NCBI RefSeq assembly: GCF_003967075.1
Contig: NZ_AP018664.1
Coordinates: 3,622,001 to 3,686,000, forward strand
Direction of reading: 5' to 3'
DNA length: 64,000 bases
Source of the DNA: Sphingobium amiense
GTDB taxonomy: Bacteria > Pseudomonadota > Alphaproteobacteria > Sphingomonadales > Sphingomonadaceae
The translations under genes and the position numbers were made by a program. The notes below the pieces were generated by a model. That model saw only the letters and a program-made list of their open reading frames with translations, did no database searches and was not told the DNA's origin. This document shows positions 53,038 through 60,643 of this stretch, piece by piece. Position 1 is the first letter of the stretch. Each line of letters starts with the position of its first letter.

Positions 53038-53928
53038 TCAAGGGTTGGGGAGAACGGCGTCCGACCGATCGGCCTGCTGAGCCGCGTCGCCCGTGAGCAA
53101 AATCTCTTCTACCTGCCGCGCGATGGCGATCAGGCCGGGCGCCAGCCGTTCACGCAACTCCTTTTCCGGCAGTGCATAGGCCGGACCGCCAAGGTTGAGT
53201 ACGTAGAGTGCTTCGCCGGGATGAGCGGCGATCGGCACAGCCACGCCGCTGATGTCCTTCTGCCAATCGCCGATGCTGGCACAGTAGCCGAGCCGGCGAT
53301 GTTCATCGATGGCGTCGTCCACGCCCTTGCGAATTCGTCCCCATTCGTCACCATAATGGGGACGTAGTCGGTCCAGAACATCGTCCCGTTCGTCTTGTCC
53401 GCACACGGCAAGATAGGCCCGCCCCATTGCGGAGGTCGCTAGGGGCAGCCTCGATCCGGGGAACAGTCGAAGCGCGATCAATGCATCGCCTTCTGCGGCG
53501 TCGGTATAGACGATCTGGAGGTCATCGCGCGTACCAAGTCCGACGTTGAAGTGGCTCCCCGCCGCCAGTTTCCGCATCAGCGGAAGCGCCAAGGTCCGGA
53601 CATTGGAGGAAGCCAGCGCGATTGCGCCAAGCCGGATCGCGCGAGGTCCCAGCCGATATTCGCGAGAACGAGGATCGAAAGACAGATAATTATGCAGCGC
53701 CAGTGTGTAGGCCAGCCGCGACACTGTCGACTTGGTGAGGCCGGTGCGCTCGGCCAATTCGGCATTGCCGAGGGTTGCGTCGTTGCGGCTGAAAGCATCA
53801 AGCAGCGCAAGGCCGCGACCCAGCGCCACGACAATCTGCGAATCGCCGTCCTCCTCACGAGCGGAATTGCCCAATTGCCCCGCCTGGCGTGGCTTCGCTC
53901 GCTCGGTCGGGCTGGCTTGCGCTTTCAT
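53038..53928 (-). CDS. IclR-family transcriptional regulator
   Basis: A 296-residue regulator. An N-terminal extension of about 30 residues precedes the IclR winged helix (about 32-95, with RTGLTKSTVSRLAYTLALH) and the effector-binding domain (about 110-280). The start chosen has GAGAGG 5 bases ahead; an ATG 12 codons upstream is also in frame. It lies inside the minus-strand thiolase-ALDH-ligase operon. IclR proteins bind palindromes near catabolic promoters and respond to a pathway metabolite. The two identical 19-bp palindromes about 3 kb either side of this gene are its likely targets, which would make it autoregulatory through the operon promoter. Confidence 0.92.
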   Translation of the reverse strand: MKAQASPTERAKPRQAGQLGNSAREEDGDSQIVVALGRGLALLDAFSRNDATLGNAELAERTGLTKSTVSRLAYTLALHNYLSFDPRSREYRLGPRAIRLGAIALASSNVRTLALPLMRKLAAGSHFNVGLGTRDDLQIVYTDAAEGDALIALRLFPGSRLPLATSAMGRAYLAVCGQDERDDVLDRLRPHYGDEWGRIRKGVDDAIDEHRRLGYCASIGDWQKDISGVAVPIAAHPGEALYVLNLGGPAYALPEKELRERLAPGLIAIARQVEEILLTGDAAQQADRSDAVLPNP

Positions 53929-54003
53929 CTGGACCTCTCGAAACATTGCTGTGGTCGCGGGCACACCACTATCTGATCCCGGAAGTGACCTATGCCATCC
54001 TGG

Positions 54004-55428
54004 TCAGCCATGTCTAACCAGCACCTGCACATTAGTATATTCGAGCAGCCCCTCCGTCGCATTTTCGACTCCGATCCCGGATTGCTTATGTCCTGAAAAG
54101 GGCAGGGTGGGCGTCATACCGTGAATGGTGTTGAGCCAGACCGTGCCGGCCTCCAGTTGACGGCCAACCTCGGCGGCCTGTTCGACATCGGCGCTCCAGA
54201 CCGAGGATGCGAGACCATATTCGCTGTCATTTGCGCGGTGAATGGCCTCGTCAACGTGCGAGTATCGCAGTAGCGGGACCAGGGGGCCAAAGGGCTCTTC
54301 GCGCACGACGCGGCTGTCATCGGGCGGATTGTCGATCAGCGTTGGAGCGATGAAGTTGCCTGGCCCGGCCATCTCCCCCGGCTCGCTCAGAAAATGGAGC
54401 CCGGTGGCCCGCGCCTCCTCTATCATCGCCTTGACGCGCTCAAATTGGACGCGGTTCTGCACCGGCCCGATGCGCGCGCCGGGCATATTGCCGGGGAGGG
54501 GCGGGTGCGCGCCAGCCAACCCGGCCATCCGGGCGGCAAATCGGTCATAGATATCGTCATGCACATAAATGCGCTTGGCAGCGATGCACACTTGCCCGGC
54601 ATTGCGAAAAGCCCCCCAGAACAAACGCTCGGCAACCGATTGGACATCGGCATCGGGCAGCACGATCGCGGGATCATTGCCCCCTAGCTCCAATGTCAGG
54701 CGCTTCAAGTTGCCGGCGGCCCCGCGCATCACCGCCTTTCCGGTCGCTGTCGATCCGGTGAACGAAATCTTGTCGATGTCAGGATGCTCGGACATCAGCG
54801 GGCCGAGATGATCGCGGCCAGAGATGGTGTTCAAAACACCGGGCGGTAGAATGTCCAGGAGCAGTTCACCGATCCGCAGGGTCGTGAGCGGGGTGAAGGG
54901 CGACGGCTTGGCGACTACCGTGTTGCCAGCCTTCAGCGCCGGTGCGAGCTTCCAGGCCATGAGCTGCACCGGGAAGTTCCATGGCGCGATGGCGCCGACA
55001 ACACCGATCGGCACATGCCGTATCTCGGCGAGGCGGCCGTCCGGTTCGCGGCGCTGCCCGACCGGGAGCGGGTGGTTCGCGTAGGCTTCGAACCACCGCG
55101 CGGCGGTCTCGATCTCGTGACGCGCCTCTTCCAGCGGCTTGCCCTGCTCCTGCGTCAAAAGGTGCGCGAGCGGCTCGATCTCGCCGCGCAGCCGGGCGGA
55201 GACGGCGAGAAGCATGGCGTCCCGGCTGGCGGGATCGACCCGTTTCCACGCTGGAAATGCCTGGCGTGCCGCCGAGACCGCATCGTCCAGATGGCTCGCT
55301 TCGCAATCGGGCGCCTCGGCGAAGGCTTCTCCGGTCGCCGGATTGATGACCGGGATCGTAAGCGGCGTGTCCACATAGCGACCGTTGATCGTCGCGCGGC
55401 AAATCGCGGCAAGTTTTGCCTCAGCCAT
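54004..55428 (-). CDS. NAD(P)-dependent aldehyde dehydrogenase
   Basis: A 474-residue ALDH with TPWNFP-type motif APWNFPVQLM, FTGSTATGKA, the general base in LELGGNDPAIVLPDAD and the nucleophile in RNAGQVCIAAKRIYVH. It is a paralogue of the ALDH at 38.6-40.1 kb with equal length and conserved segments. It lies 6 bases after the thiolase gene and 75 before iclR, as the second gene of the operon. Its role is probably to oxidise an aldehyde released during side-chain or ring degradation, feeding the acyl-CoA ligase encoded at the end of the operon. Confidence 0.94.
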   Translation of the reverse strand: MAEAKLAAICRATINGRYVDTPLTIPVINPATGEAFAEAPDCEASHLDDAVSAARQAFPAWKRVDPASRDAMLLAVSARLRGEIEPLAHLLTQEQGKPLEEARHEIETAARWFEAYANHPLPVGQRREPDGRLAEIRHVPIGVVGAIAPWNFPVQLMAWKLAPALKAGNTVVAKPSPFTPLTTLRIGELLLDILPPGVLNTISGRDHLGPLMSEHPDIDKISFTGSTATGKAVMRGAAGNLKRLTLELGGNDPAIVLPDADVQSVAERLFWGAFRNAGQVCIAAKRIYVHDDIYDRFAARMAGLAGAHPPLPGNMPGARIGPVQNRVQFERVKAMIEEARATGLHFLSEPGEMAGPGNFIAPTLIDNPPDDSRVVREEPFGPLVPLLRYSHVDEAIHRANDSEYGLASSVWSADVEQAAEVGRQLEAGTVWLNTIHGMTPTLPFSGHKQSGIGVENATEGLLEYTNVQVLVRHG

Positions 55429-55434
55429 GGTCGA

Positions 55435-56682
55435 CTAGATTTTCGGCGCTTCGAGGATCGTGACGACACAAGCCGCTTCCTCAAGCCCATGAAACCCGCC
55501 GCCATTTTCCGCGAGACCGATGCGCGCCTTCTCGACCTGCCGGTCGCCCGCTTCGCCGCGAAGTTGAGTCACAAGCTCGAAGATCTGAATCGCGCCGGTC
55601 GCTCCGATCGGATGTCCCTTGGAAAGGAGGCCGCCGGACACGTTGATCGGCAATCGCCCACCGAGCTGGGTTTCGCCACTTTCAGCAAGGGCACCGCCGT
55701 CGCCATAGGCGCAGAAGCCGACATTCTCCGAATGGAGGATTTCGGCGATGGCGGAGGCATCGTGCAACTCTGCAATCGACACATCTTCCGGACCGACGCC
55801 CGCCTTTGCATAGGCACGATCGGCGGCGACCCGCGTGAGATGCCGGTCATATTGCGCGGCCGTCCGATTGCTGCTGCTGCTTACGCCGATTCCCCGAATG
55901 CTCACCGCTCTCCGCCCGCTATCCATCGTCTCGGCAAAGCGGCGGGATGCGACGATGATCGCACAGGCGCCATCGCTCATCGGCGCGCACATCGACCGGG
56001 TAATCGGCCAAACCACCATTCGATCCGCAAGAACTTCATCAATCGTCAGAGGAAAGCGATATTGCGCGAAAGGGTTGCGCAGGGAATGATTGTGGTTCTT
56101 GGCAGCGATGGCGGCAATCTGCCGCGGCGTCGTGCCGAAAGTCTTCATGTGGAACCGCGCCTGCGCCGCGTAAATATCCATGAAGACCGATCGTTCGGCG
56201 GAATCGACATTGCCTTCGGGAGGATCGACACCTTCGCCGATCGCAAGCAGGGCGGCAATATGATCATCGGCAAGTTCGCGGTCCCAACTGCCTTTGAAAG
56301 CTTCGAACATTTCAACCCGTTTGTCCGGGTAGTTCATCTTCTCAGCCCCCACGACAAGCGCGACTTCGAAAAGTCCGGCTTCGACGGCGGCGAAAGCCTG
56401 AAATAACCCTGAGCTGGAACTGGCGCAGGCATTGTCGGTATTGAAGATTGGGATGCCCTCAAAGCCATAGGCGCGCAGCGAAGCCTGACCGCGAACGCCA
56501 TGTTGCCCTTCTAGCGCACCCTGCCGCGTATTGCAGAACCAGGCGGCTTCGATCCGATCTCTGCCCAGACCCGCGTCGGCAAGCGCCCCCGTGATTGCTT
56601 CTGCAGCCAGAGATCGCACGGAGCGATCGAGATGCTTGCCCAATGGCGTCATGCCGACGCCGAGTATGACGGTATTGCTCAT
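55435..56682 (-). CDS. SCP-x-type thiolase (acetyl-CoA acyltransferase-like)
   Basis: A 415-residue thiolase-fold protein of the lipid-transfer/SCP-x group. The nucleophile lies in FNTDNACASSSSG, the catalytic His in AELHDASAIAE and the second His in GHPIGATGAIQIFELV. The short GQHGVRGQASLRAYG region is typical of this group, which often handles bulky or branched substrates. It cleaves a 3-ketoacyl-CoA, or an aldol-type analogue when paired with another partner. It is the first gene of the minus-strand operon, with the palindrome just upstream. It is paralogous to the thiolase at 62.2-63.4 kb. Confidence 0.93.
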   Translation of the reverse strand: MSNTVILGVGMTPLGKHLDRSVRSLAAEAITGALADAGLGRDRIEAAWFCNTRQGALEGQHGVRGQASLRAYGFEGIPIFNTDNACASSSSGLFQAFAAVEAGLFEVALVVGAEKMNYPDKRVEMFEAFKGSWDRELADDHIAALLAIGEGVDPPEGNVDSAERSVFMDIYAAQARFHMKTFGTTPRQIAAIAAKNHNHSLRNPFAQYRFPLTIDEVLADRMVVWPITRSMCAPMSDGACAIIVASRRFAETMDSGRRAVSIRGIGVSSSSNRTAAQYDRHLTRVAADRAYAKAGVGPEDVSIAELHDASAIAEILHSENVGFCAYGDGGALAESGETQLGGRLPINVSGGLLSKGHPIGATGAIQIFELVTQLRGEAGDRQVEKARIGLAENGGGFHGLEEAACVVTILEAPKI

Positions 56683-56716
56683 GCTCCAACCTTAGGGCAG
56701 TCACCGCGATATTGAA

Positions 56717-56735
56717 ATACGAAAATGATTTTCGC
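56717..56735. promoter_or_regulatory. IclR-type palindromic operator, copy 2
   Basis: The same 19 bases as the copy at 50.6 kb. Toward the SDR gene the palindrome fills the 17-bp spacer between TTGAAA and CAAAAT. Toward the thiolase operon it fills the spacer between TTGCGA and CAATAT. A protein bound here would block or tune both promoters. Confidence 0.75.
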
Positions 56736-56801
56736 AAAATGTTGACGAGTTTGGATGGAAGGCCTAGCGATCGCACCAGACGACCTGGCAATGAGGGCAA
56801 G

Positions 56802-57551
56802 ATGGATCTGGGTATCCAAGATCGCGTGGCGTTCGTAACCGGAGCGGCGGGGGGCATCGGCGCCCGAGCTGCAGAGATGCTCGCCGAGGAAGGCGCTTTG
56901 GTCGCGATCGGCGATATCAATCCCGATGCAGCCGAGGCCGAGGCCGCGCGCCTGCGCGACACAGGCTTCACTGCCATCGCGGTCCAAGTTGACGTTGCAA
57001 GCGCAGCATCGGTGGATCAGGCGGTGGCTGCGGTCTCGCAAGCGCTGGCTCCCGTGGATATACTGGTGAACAACGCTGGCTTCACTCGAGACAAGCGCAT
57101 CGGTCGGATGGAGGAGAGCGACTGGGATTCGGTCGTCGATGTCGTGCTCAAAGGCGCTTTCCTATGTACCAAATCGGTCCTGCCCGGCATGATCGAAAAA
57201 AAGTGGGGCCGCATCGTCAATATTTCTTCGCGCGCATATCTGGGCAATCCAGGGCAGGCGAACTATTCATCCGCGAAAGCAGGTCTGCTCGGTCTGACAC
57301 GGTCGATGGCTCTGGAAAACGGCCGCTACAACATTACCGTGAATGCGGTCGCGCCTGGCATCATCGACACCGCCGCCGTTCGGAACCTGCCGCATTTCGA
57401 AAAAATCAGGACAAACGCCGAGGCATCCCTGCCGTTGCCACGGCTTGGCCGGGTCGAGGACGTAGCCGCAGCGATCGTCTTTCTCGCTTCTGAGCAGGCA
57501 GGATACATCACCGGCGACGTGGTCCATGTGTCTGGAGGGCGATATGGTTGA
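56802..57551 (+). CDS. Short-chain dehydrogenase/reductase (FabG-like)
   Basis: A 249-residue SDR with TGAAGGIGARAAEML, NNAGFTRDKR, the Ser in NISSRAYLGNPGQ and Tyr-x3-Lys in ANYSSAKAGL. GDIN after strand two suggests NAD. The form resembles FabG/3-hydroxyacyl-CoA dehydrogenase domains such as those of multifunctional enzyme type 2. It is followed by a hydratase-2-like gene, as in that fused enzyme. The ATG with GAGGG ahead is chosen because the frame's earlier ATG at 56712 would lie across the operator. First gene of a three-gene plus-strand unit. Confidence 0.92.
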   Translation: MDLGIQDRVAFVTGAAGGIGARAAEMLAEEGALVAIGDINPDAAEAEAARLRDTGFTAIAVQVDVASAASVDQAVAAVSQALAPVDILVNNAGFTRDKRIGRMEESDWDSVVDVVLKGAFLCTKSVLPGMIEKKWGRIVNISSRAYLGNPGQANYSSAKAGLLGLTRSMALENGRYNITVNAVAPGIIDTAAVRNLPHFEKIRTNAEASLPLPRLGRVEDVAAAIVFLASEQAGYITGDVVHVSGGRYG

Positions 57552-57596
57552 CGCCAAGCCTGCACCCGCTCGGTCGGCAGCAAGGGTTTGCTCGCG

Positions 57597-58493
57597 ATGA
57601 ACCCCGATTTTCTGCTTAACCTTCCGCCGAGGATCATCACCCACAGCTATACCAGGCGTGACACGATGCTTTACGCGCTTGGAGTAGGAGCCGGGCGCGA
57701 TACGACAGGCGAGGATGATCTGCCGTTCGTTTTTGAGAATGGTCTGCGCGCCTTGCCGACCATGGCCGCCGTGCTCGCCTATCCCGGCTTCTGGCAGATG
57801 GAGCCGCGTTACGAAATCGACTGGCGACGGGTTCTGCACGCGGAGCAATCCTGCGAATTCCACGCGCCGCTGCCGGTCGAGGGCACAGTGCGGGGCGAGC
57901 TTTCGATCGATGCCATCGTCGACAAGGGCGCTGAGAAGGGGGCGCTGCTTCGCGCGCGGCGCCTCATCTACAATGAGGCTGACCAGAGGCTTTTGGCGAC
58001 GGTTAGACAGATTTCCTTCCTGCGTGGCGACGGAGGAAAAGGGGGCGGCGGGGAGGCGCTGGTGCCCTTGCCGCCGGTTCCCGACCGCACGCCCGACACA
58101 AAGATCATTTACGCGGTGCGGCCCGAGCAGGCGCTCGTCTATCGCCTTTCGGGAGATTATAATCCCTTGCACGCCAGCCCGGCCGCCGCGCACGACGCGG
58201 GCTTCGCGAGGCCGCTGCTGCATGGGCTGTGCACCTATGGCTTTGCCGGCAGGGCGATCCTTGCTGCAGCCTGCGGCAATGATCCGGCACGTCTGAAGGT
58301 GCTGGAAGGCAGGTTCACGGCGCCGGTGCACCCCGGAGAAAATATCGAAGTCCGGCTCTGGCAGGAAAGCCCTCAGGATATCGCGTTCCAGGTCATCGTC
58401 CCGGAGCGGGAGAAGATCGCCATCGACAATGGACGAGCACGAGTAGCGCTCGGCGAGCAGACGGCAGGGTCGACGGCCAGGCTATGCAGTTAG
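57597..58493 (+). CDS. MaoC/hydratase-2-type enoyl-CoA hydratase
   Basis: A 298-residue double-hotdog protein of the 2-enoyl-CoA hydratase 2 type. The N-terminal half is a degenerate hotdog. The C-terminal half has the hydratase-2 motif YRLSGDYNPLHASPAAAHDA with catalytic Asp and His, then FARPLLHGLCTYGFAGRAIL. It hydrates 2-enoyl-CoA to the R-3-hydroxyacyl-CoA. With the SDR before it, this reproduces as separate proteins the two central steps of multifunctional enzyme 2. The start is the ATG giving MNPDFLLN; a TTG three codons earlier is less likely. Confidence 0.92.
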   Translation: MNPDFLLNLPPRIITHSYTRRDTMLYALGVGAGRDTTGEDDLPFVFENGLRALPTMAAVLAYPGFWQMEPRYEIDWRRVLHAEQSCEFHAPLPVEGTVRGELSIDAIVDKGAEKGALLRARRLIYNEADQRLLATVRQISFLRGDGGKGGGGEALVPLPPVPDRTPDTKIIYAVRPEQALVYRLSGDYNPLHASPAAAHDAGFARPLLHGLCTYGFAGRAILAAACGNDPARLKVLEGRFTAPVHPGENIEVRLWQESPQDIAFQVIVPEREKIAIDNGRARVALGEQTAGSTARLCS

Positions 58494-58511
58494 AAAGAAG
58501 GTGCTGCTAAG

Positions 58512-59501
58512 ATGAGCAAGATGGCGACCCCTTACGGGCCAGTGCTGGTGACCGGAGCGACCGGATATCTGGCTGGATGGGTGGTAAAATATCTCCTTGA
58601 GGCCGGCGTAACCGTCCATGCGAGCGTGCGCGATCCCGATAACGTCGCCAAGGTGCGTCATCTGTGGGACATGGCTGACGAGGCACCCGGATCGCTGCGC
58701 CTGTTCAAGGCGGACCTTCTCGATGCCGGAAGTCACGAGGCAGCGATGGAGGGTTGCCGGATCGTCATCCATACCGCTTCGCCCTTCCTGCTGCCGTCGG
58801 GCATATCGGACCCGCAACGCGACCTGATCGAACCGGCGCTTGCGGGCACTCGCGACGTTCTTGAGACGGTCAATCGCGTCGCCAGTGTTGAGCGCGTTGT
58901 GCTGACGAGTTCGACGGTTGCGATCGTCGACCCAGTTCAACTCAGCGACAAGATCCATACCGAGGCGGATTGGAACGACTATGCATCGCTAGAAACAACG
59001 GCCTATCCCTATTCCAAAGTGCTCGCCGAACGCGAAGCATGGAAGATTGCCGATAGCCAGCAGCGCTGGAAACTCGTGGTCATCAACCCGGCCTTCATCG
59101 TCGGTCCGGGAACCGCGCCCCAGCAGACCTCAGCGACATTCGACCAGTTTCGGGCAATGTCGAACGGCACCTTCGGCAAGCAGTTACCATCGCGCGACGT
59201 TGGCGTCGTCGATGTCCGCGATGTCGCTGAGGCGCATCTGCGAGGTGCCTATGTTCCGACGGCGGGCGGCCGGAATATCGTTTATGCCGAGGTGCTGAGC
59301 TTCAACGATATAGCGACAGTCATGAAGGAAGAATTTGGCGGGGATGGGCGTTGGCAGTTCCCGCCCGACACGCCCTGGGACTTTTCGACGCCGCACTGGC
59401 GCGCCGATAACAGCAAAGCCGCGTCGGAGTTGGGCATGGTCTATCGTCCGCTTCGCCCTGCCATCATTGAGACTTTTCAGCAGCTCACCGGCGATCTCTA
59501 A
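58512..59501 (+). CDS. NAD(P)-dependent extended SDR (dihydroflavonol reductase-like)
   Basis: A 329-residue extended SDR. The Rossmann motif VTGATGYLAGWVVKYLL is at the N-terminus, the active-site segment is VLTSSTVAIVDP, and Tyr-x3-Lys is in TAYPYSKVLAERE. The family includes dihydroflavonol 4-reductases, cinnamoyl-CoA reductases and 3-beta-hydroxysteroid-type enzymes. It would reduce a ketone or an acyl-CoA, or oxidise a secondary alcohol. It is 18 bases after the hydratase and probably its operon partner. No close assignment is possible by motif alone. Confidence 0.9.
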   Translation: MSKMATPYGPVLVTGATGYLAGWVVKYLLEAGVTVHASVRDPDNVAKVRHLWDMADEAPGSLRLFKADLLDAGSHEAAMEGCRIVIHTASPFLLPSGISDPQRDLIEPALAGTRDVLETVNRVASVERVVLTSSTVAIVDPVQLSDKIHTEADWNDYASLETTAYPYSKVLAEREAWKIADSQQRWKLVVINPAFIVGPGTAPQQTSATFDQFRAMSNGTFGKQLPSRDVGVVDVRDVAEAHLRGAYVPTAGGRNIVYAEVLSFNDIATVMKEEFGGDGRWQFPPDTPWDFSTPHWRADNSKAASELGMVYRPLRPAIIETFQQLTGDL

Positions 59502-59603
59502 ACCTGCATAGGTGGCCTTCGGCGGCCTGTCAGGGGGGGTAGACCAAAATTCGCGCTGCCCGCGAGCATTTCCGCACAGCTTACGGGCGGACTTCGCGAT
59601 CCC

Positions 59604-59641
59604 TTGACTCGTTCTCTATCAAAATATACTTTGCGTATATT
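59604..59641 (+). promoter_or_regulatory. Promoter with overlapping AATATA-N7-TATATT dyad
   Basis: TTGACT at 59604-59609 and TATACT at 59625-59630 (15-bp spacer) lie ahead of the FAH-family gene. The dyad AATATA-N7-TATATT (59623-59641) overlaps the -10, as at 36.9 kb. The short spacer suggests activator dependence. Confidence 0.55.
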
Positions 59642-59703
59642 ATGAAGGCGTTTTCAAGGCCGGTGCCGCAAACAGGCGGTTGTGAGAAATGATTGGGAGA
59701 GCC

Positions 59704-60633
59704 ATGAAGCTGGGTCTGGTAAACGACTATATCCCTGCCTTGATAGAAGGAACTTCGGTCAAACTGCTCTCTGATGATCTCCCGGAGATCATGGCGTTGC
59801 CGCCTCATGCACGCCTTGCCGGATTGATCGAACGGTGGGACATATTTTCCTCTCGGGTTACGGATACTGTCAGCCCGTCCGTCGCGTTAGGCAGCGTGAT
59901 ATTGCGCGCTCCCTTGCCGCGGCCAGCCAAGCTGCTTTGTGGGCAGCTTAGCTTCAGGGAAGGTGTTGCTGAGGCCAAGGTGAAGCCTGCGTTTTTCCTC
60001 AAGTCATCGACGAGCGTGATTGGCCCGGGCGAAACGGTGGAGTTGCCCACAGTGGATGCTCCGGTTTTCCATCATGAAGCCGAACTGGCCGTCGTGATCG
60101 GCAAACGCGCCAAGTCGATTACTCCGGCTGAGGCGATGGATCATGTCTTTGGCTACACCTGCTTTATGGACATGTCGGCTCGGGGTGTCGGGCACGGCAC
60201 CAGCTTTCAGGACAAGTCCTACGACACATTCGGTCCGATGGGTCCGTGGGTCCTTACCGCTGACAGCGTCCCTGACCCTCATGATCTGCAAGTCCGTCTT
60301 TGGGTAGATGACGAACTTCGTCAGGATTATCCGATGTCAGACATTGGCAATCCTGTAGCGGATCTCATTGCCTATGCCTCGTCCATCGCCGCGCTCGAGC
60401 CGGGCGACGTGCTTGCGCTTGGCGTCAACCATCAGGGCATAGGTCCGATCCAGGACGGCGACACTGTGCGGATCGAAATCGAGCCGATTGGCGGCTTTTC
60501 GGTCAAGGTGAAGGATGTTCTCGGACGCCGTTGGGAGAGGGGCGTCGATACCCGGCTGGCTGAAGTCGTGCTTCGCATGGTGCGGGGCGAGCCTTTGGGC
60601 ACCGTAGAATTTTCTCCAAGGCTTGATCGGTGA
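59704..60633 (+). CDS. Fumarylacetoacetate hydrolase-family protein
   Basis: A 309-residue FAH-fold enzyme. The metal-binding HxxE-x-E pattern appears as FHHEAELAVVIGKRA (about residues 117-131), and later DKSYDTFGPMGPWVLTAD supplies the third ligand region. The family cleaves C-C bonds of diketo acids, hydrates 2-hydroxypentadienoates or decarboxylates oxalocrotonates, all steps downstream of aromatic ring cleavage. The ATG with GGGAGAG ahead is preferred to one five codons earlier. It opens the FAH-ligase-thiolase-VOC plus-strand operon. The nearby extradiol-like VOC gene supports a ring-cleavage role. Confidence 0.92.
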   Translation: MKLGLVNDYIPALIEGTSVKLLSDDLPEIMALPPHARLAGLIERWDIFSSRVTDTVSPSVALGSVILRAPLPRPAKLLCGQLSFREGVAEAKVKPAFFLKSSTSVIGPGETVELPTVDAPVFHHEAELAVVIGKRAKSITPAEAMDHVFGYTCFMDMSARGVGHGTSFQDKSYDTFGPMGPWVLTADSVPDPHDLQVRLWVDDELRQDYPMSDIGNPVADLIAYASSIAALEPGDVLALGVNHQGIGPIQDGDTVRIEIEPIGGFSVKVKDVLGRRWERGVDTRLAEVVLRMVRGEPLGTVEFSPRLDR

Positions 60634-60643
60634 GCGGTTCGGC

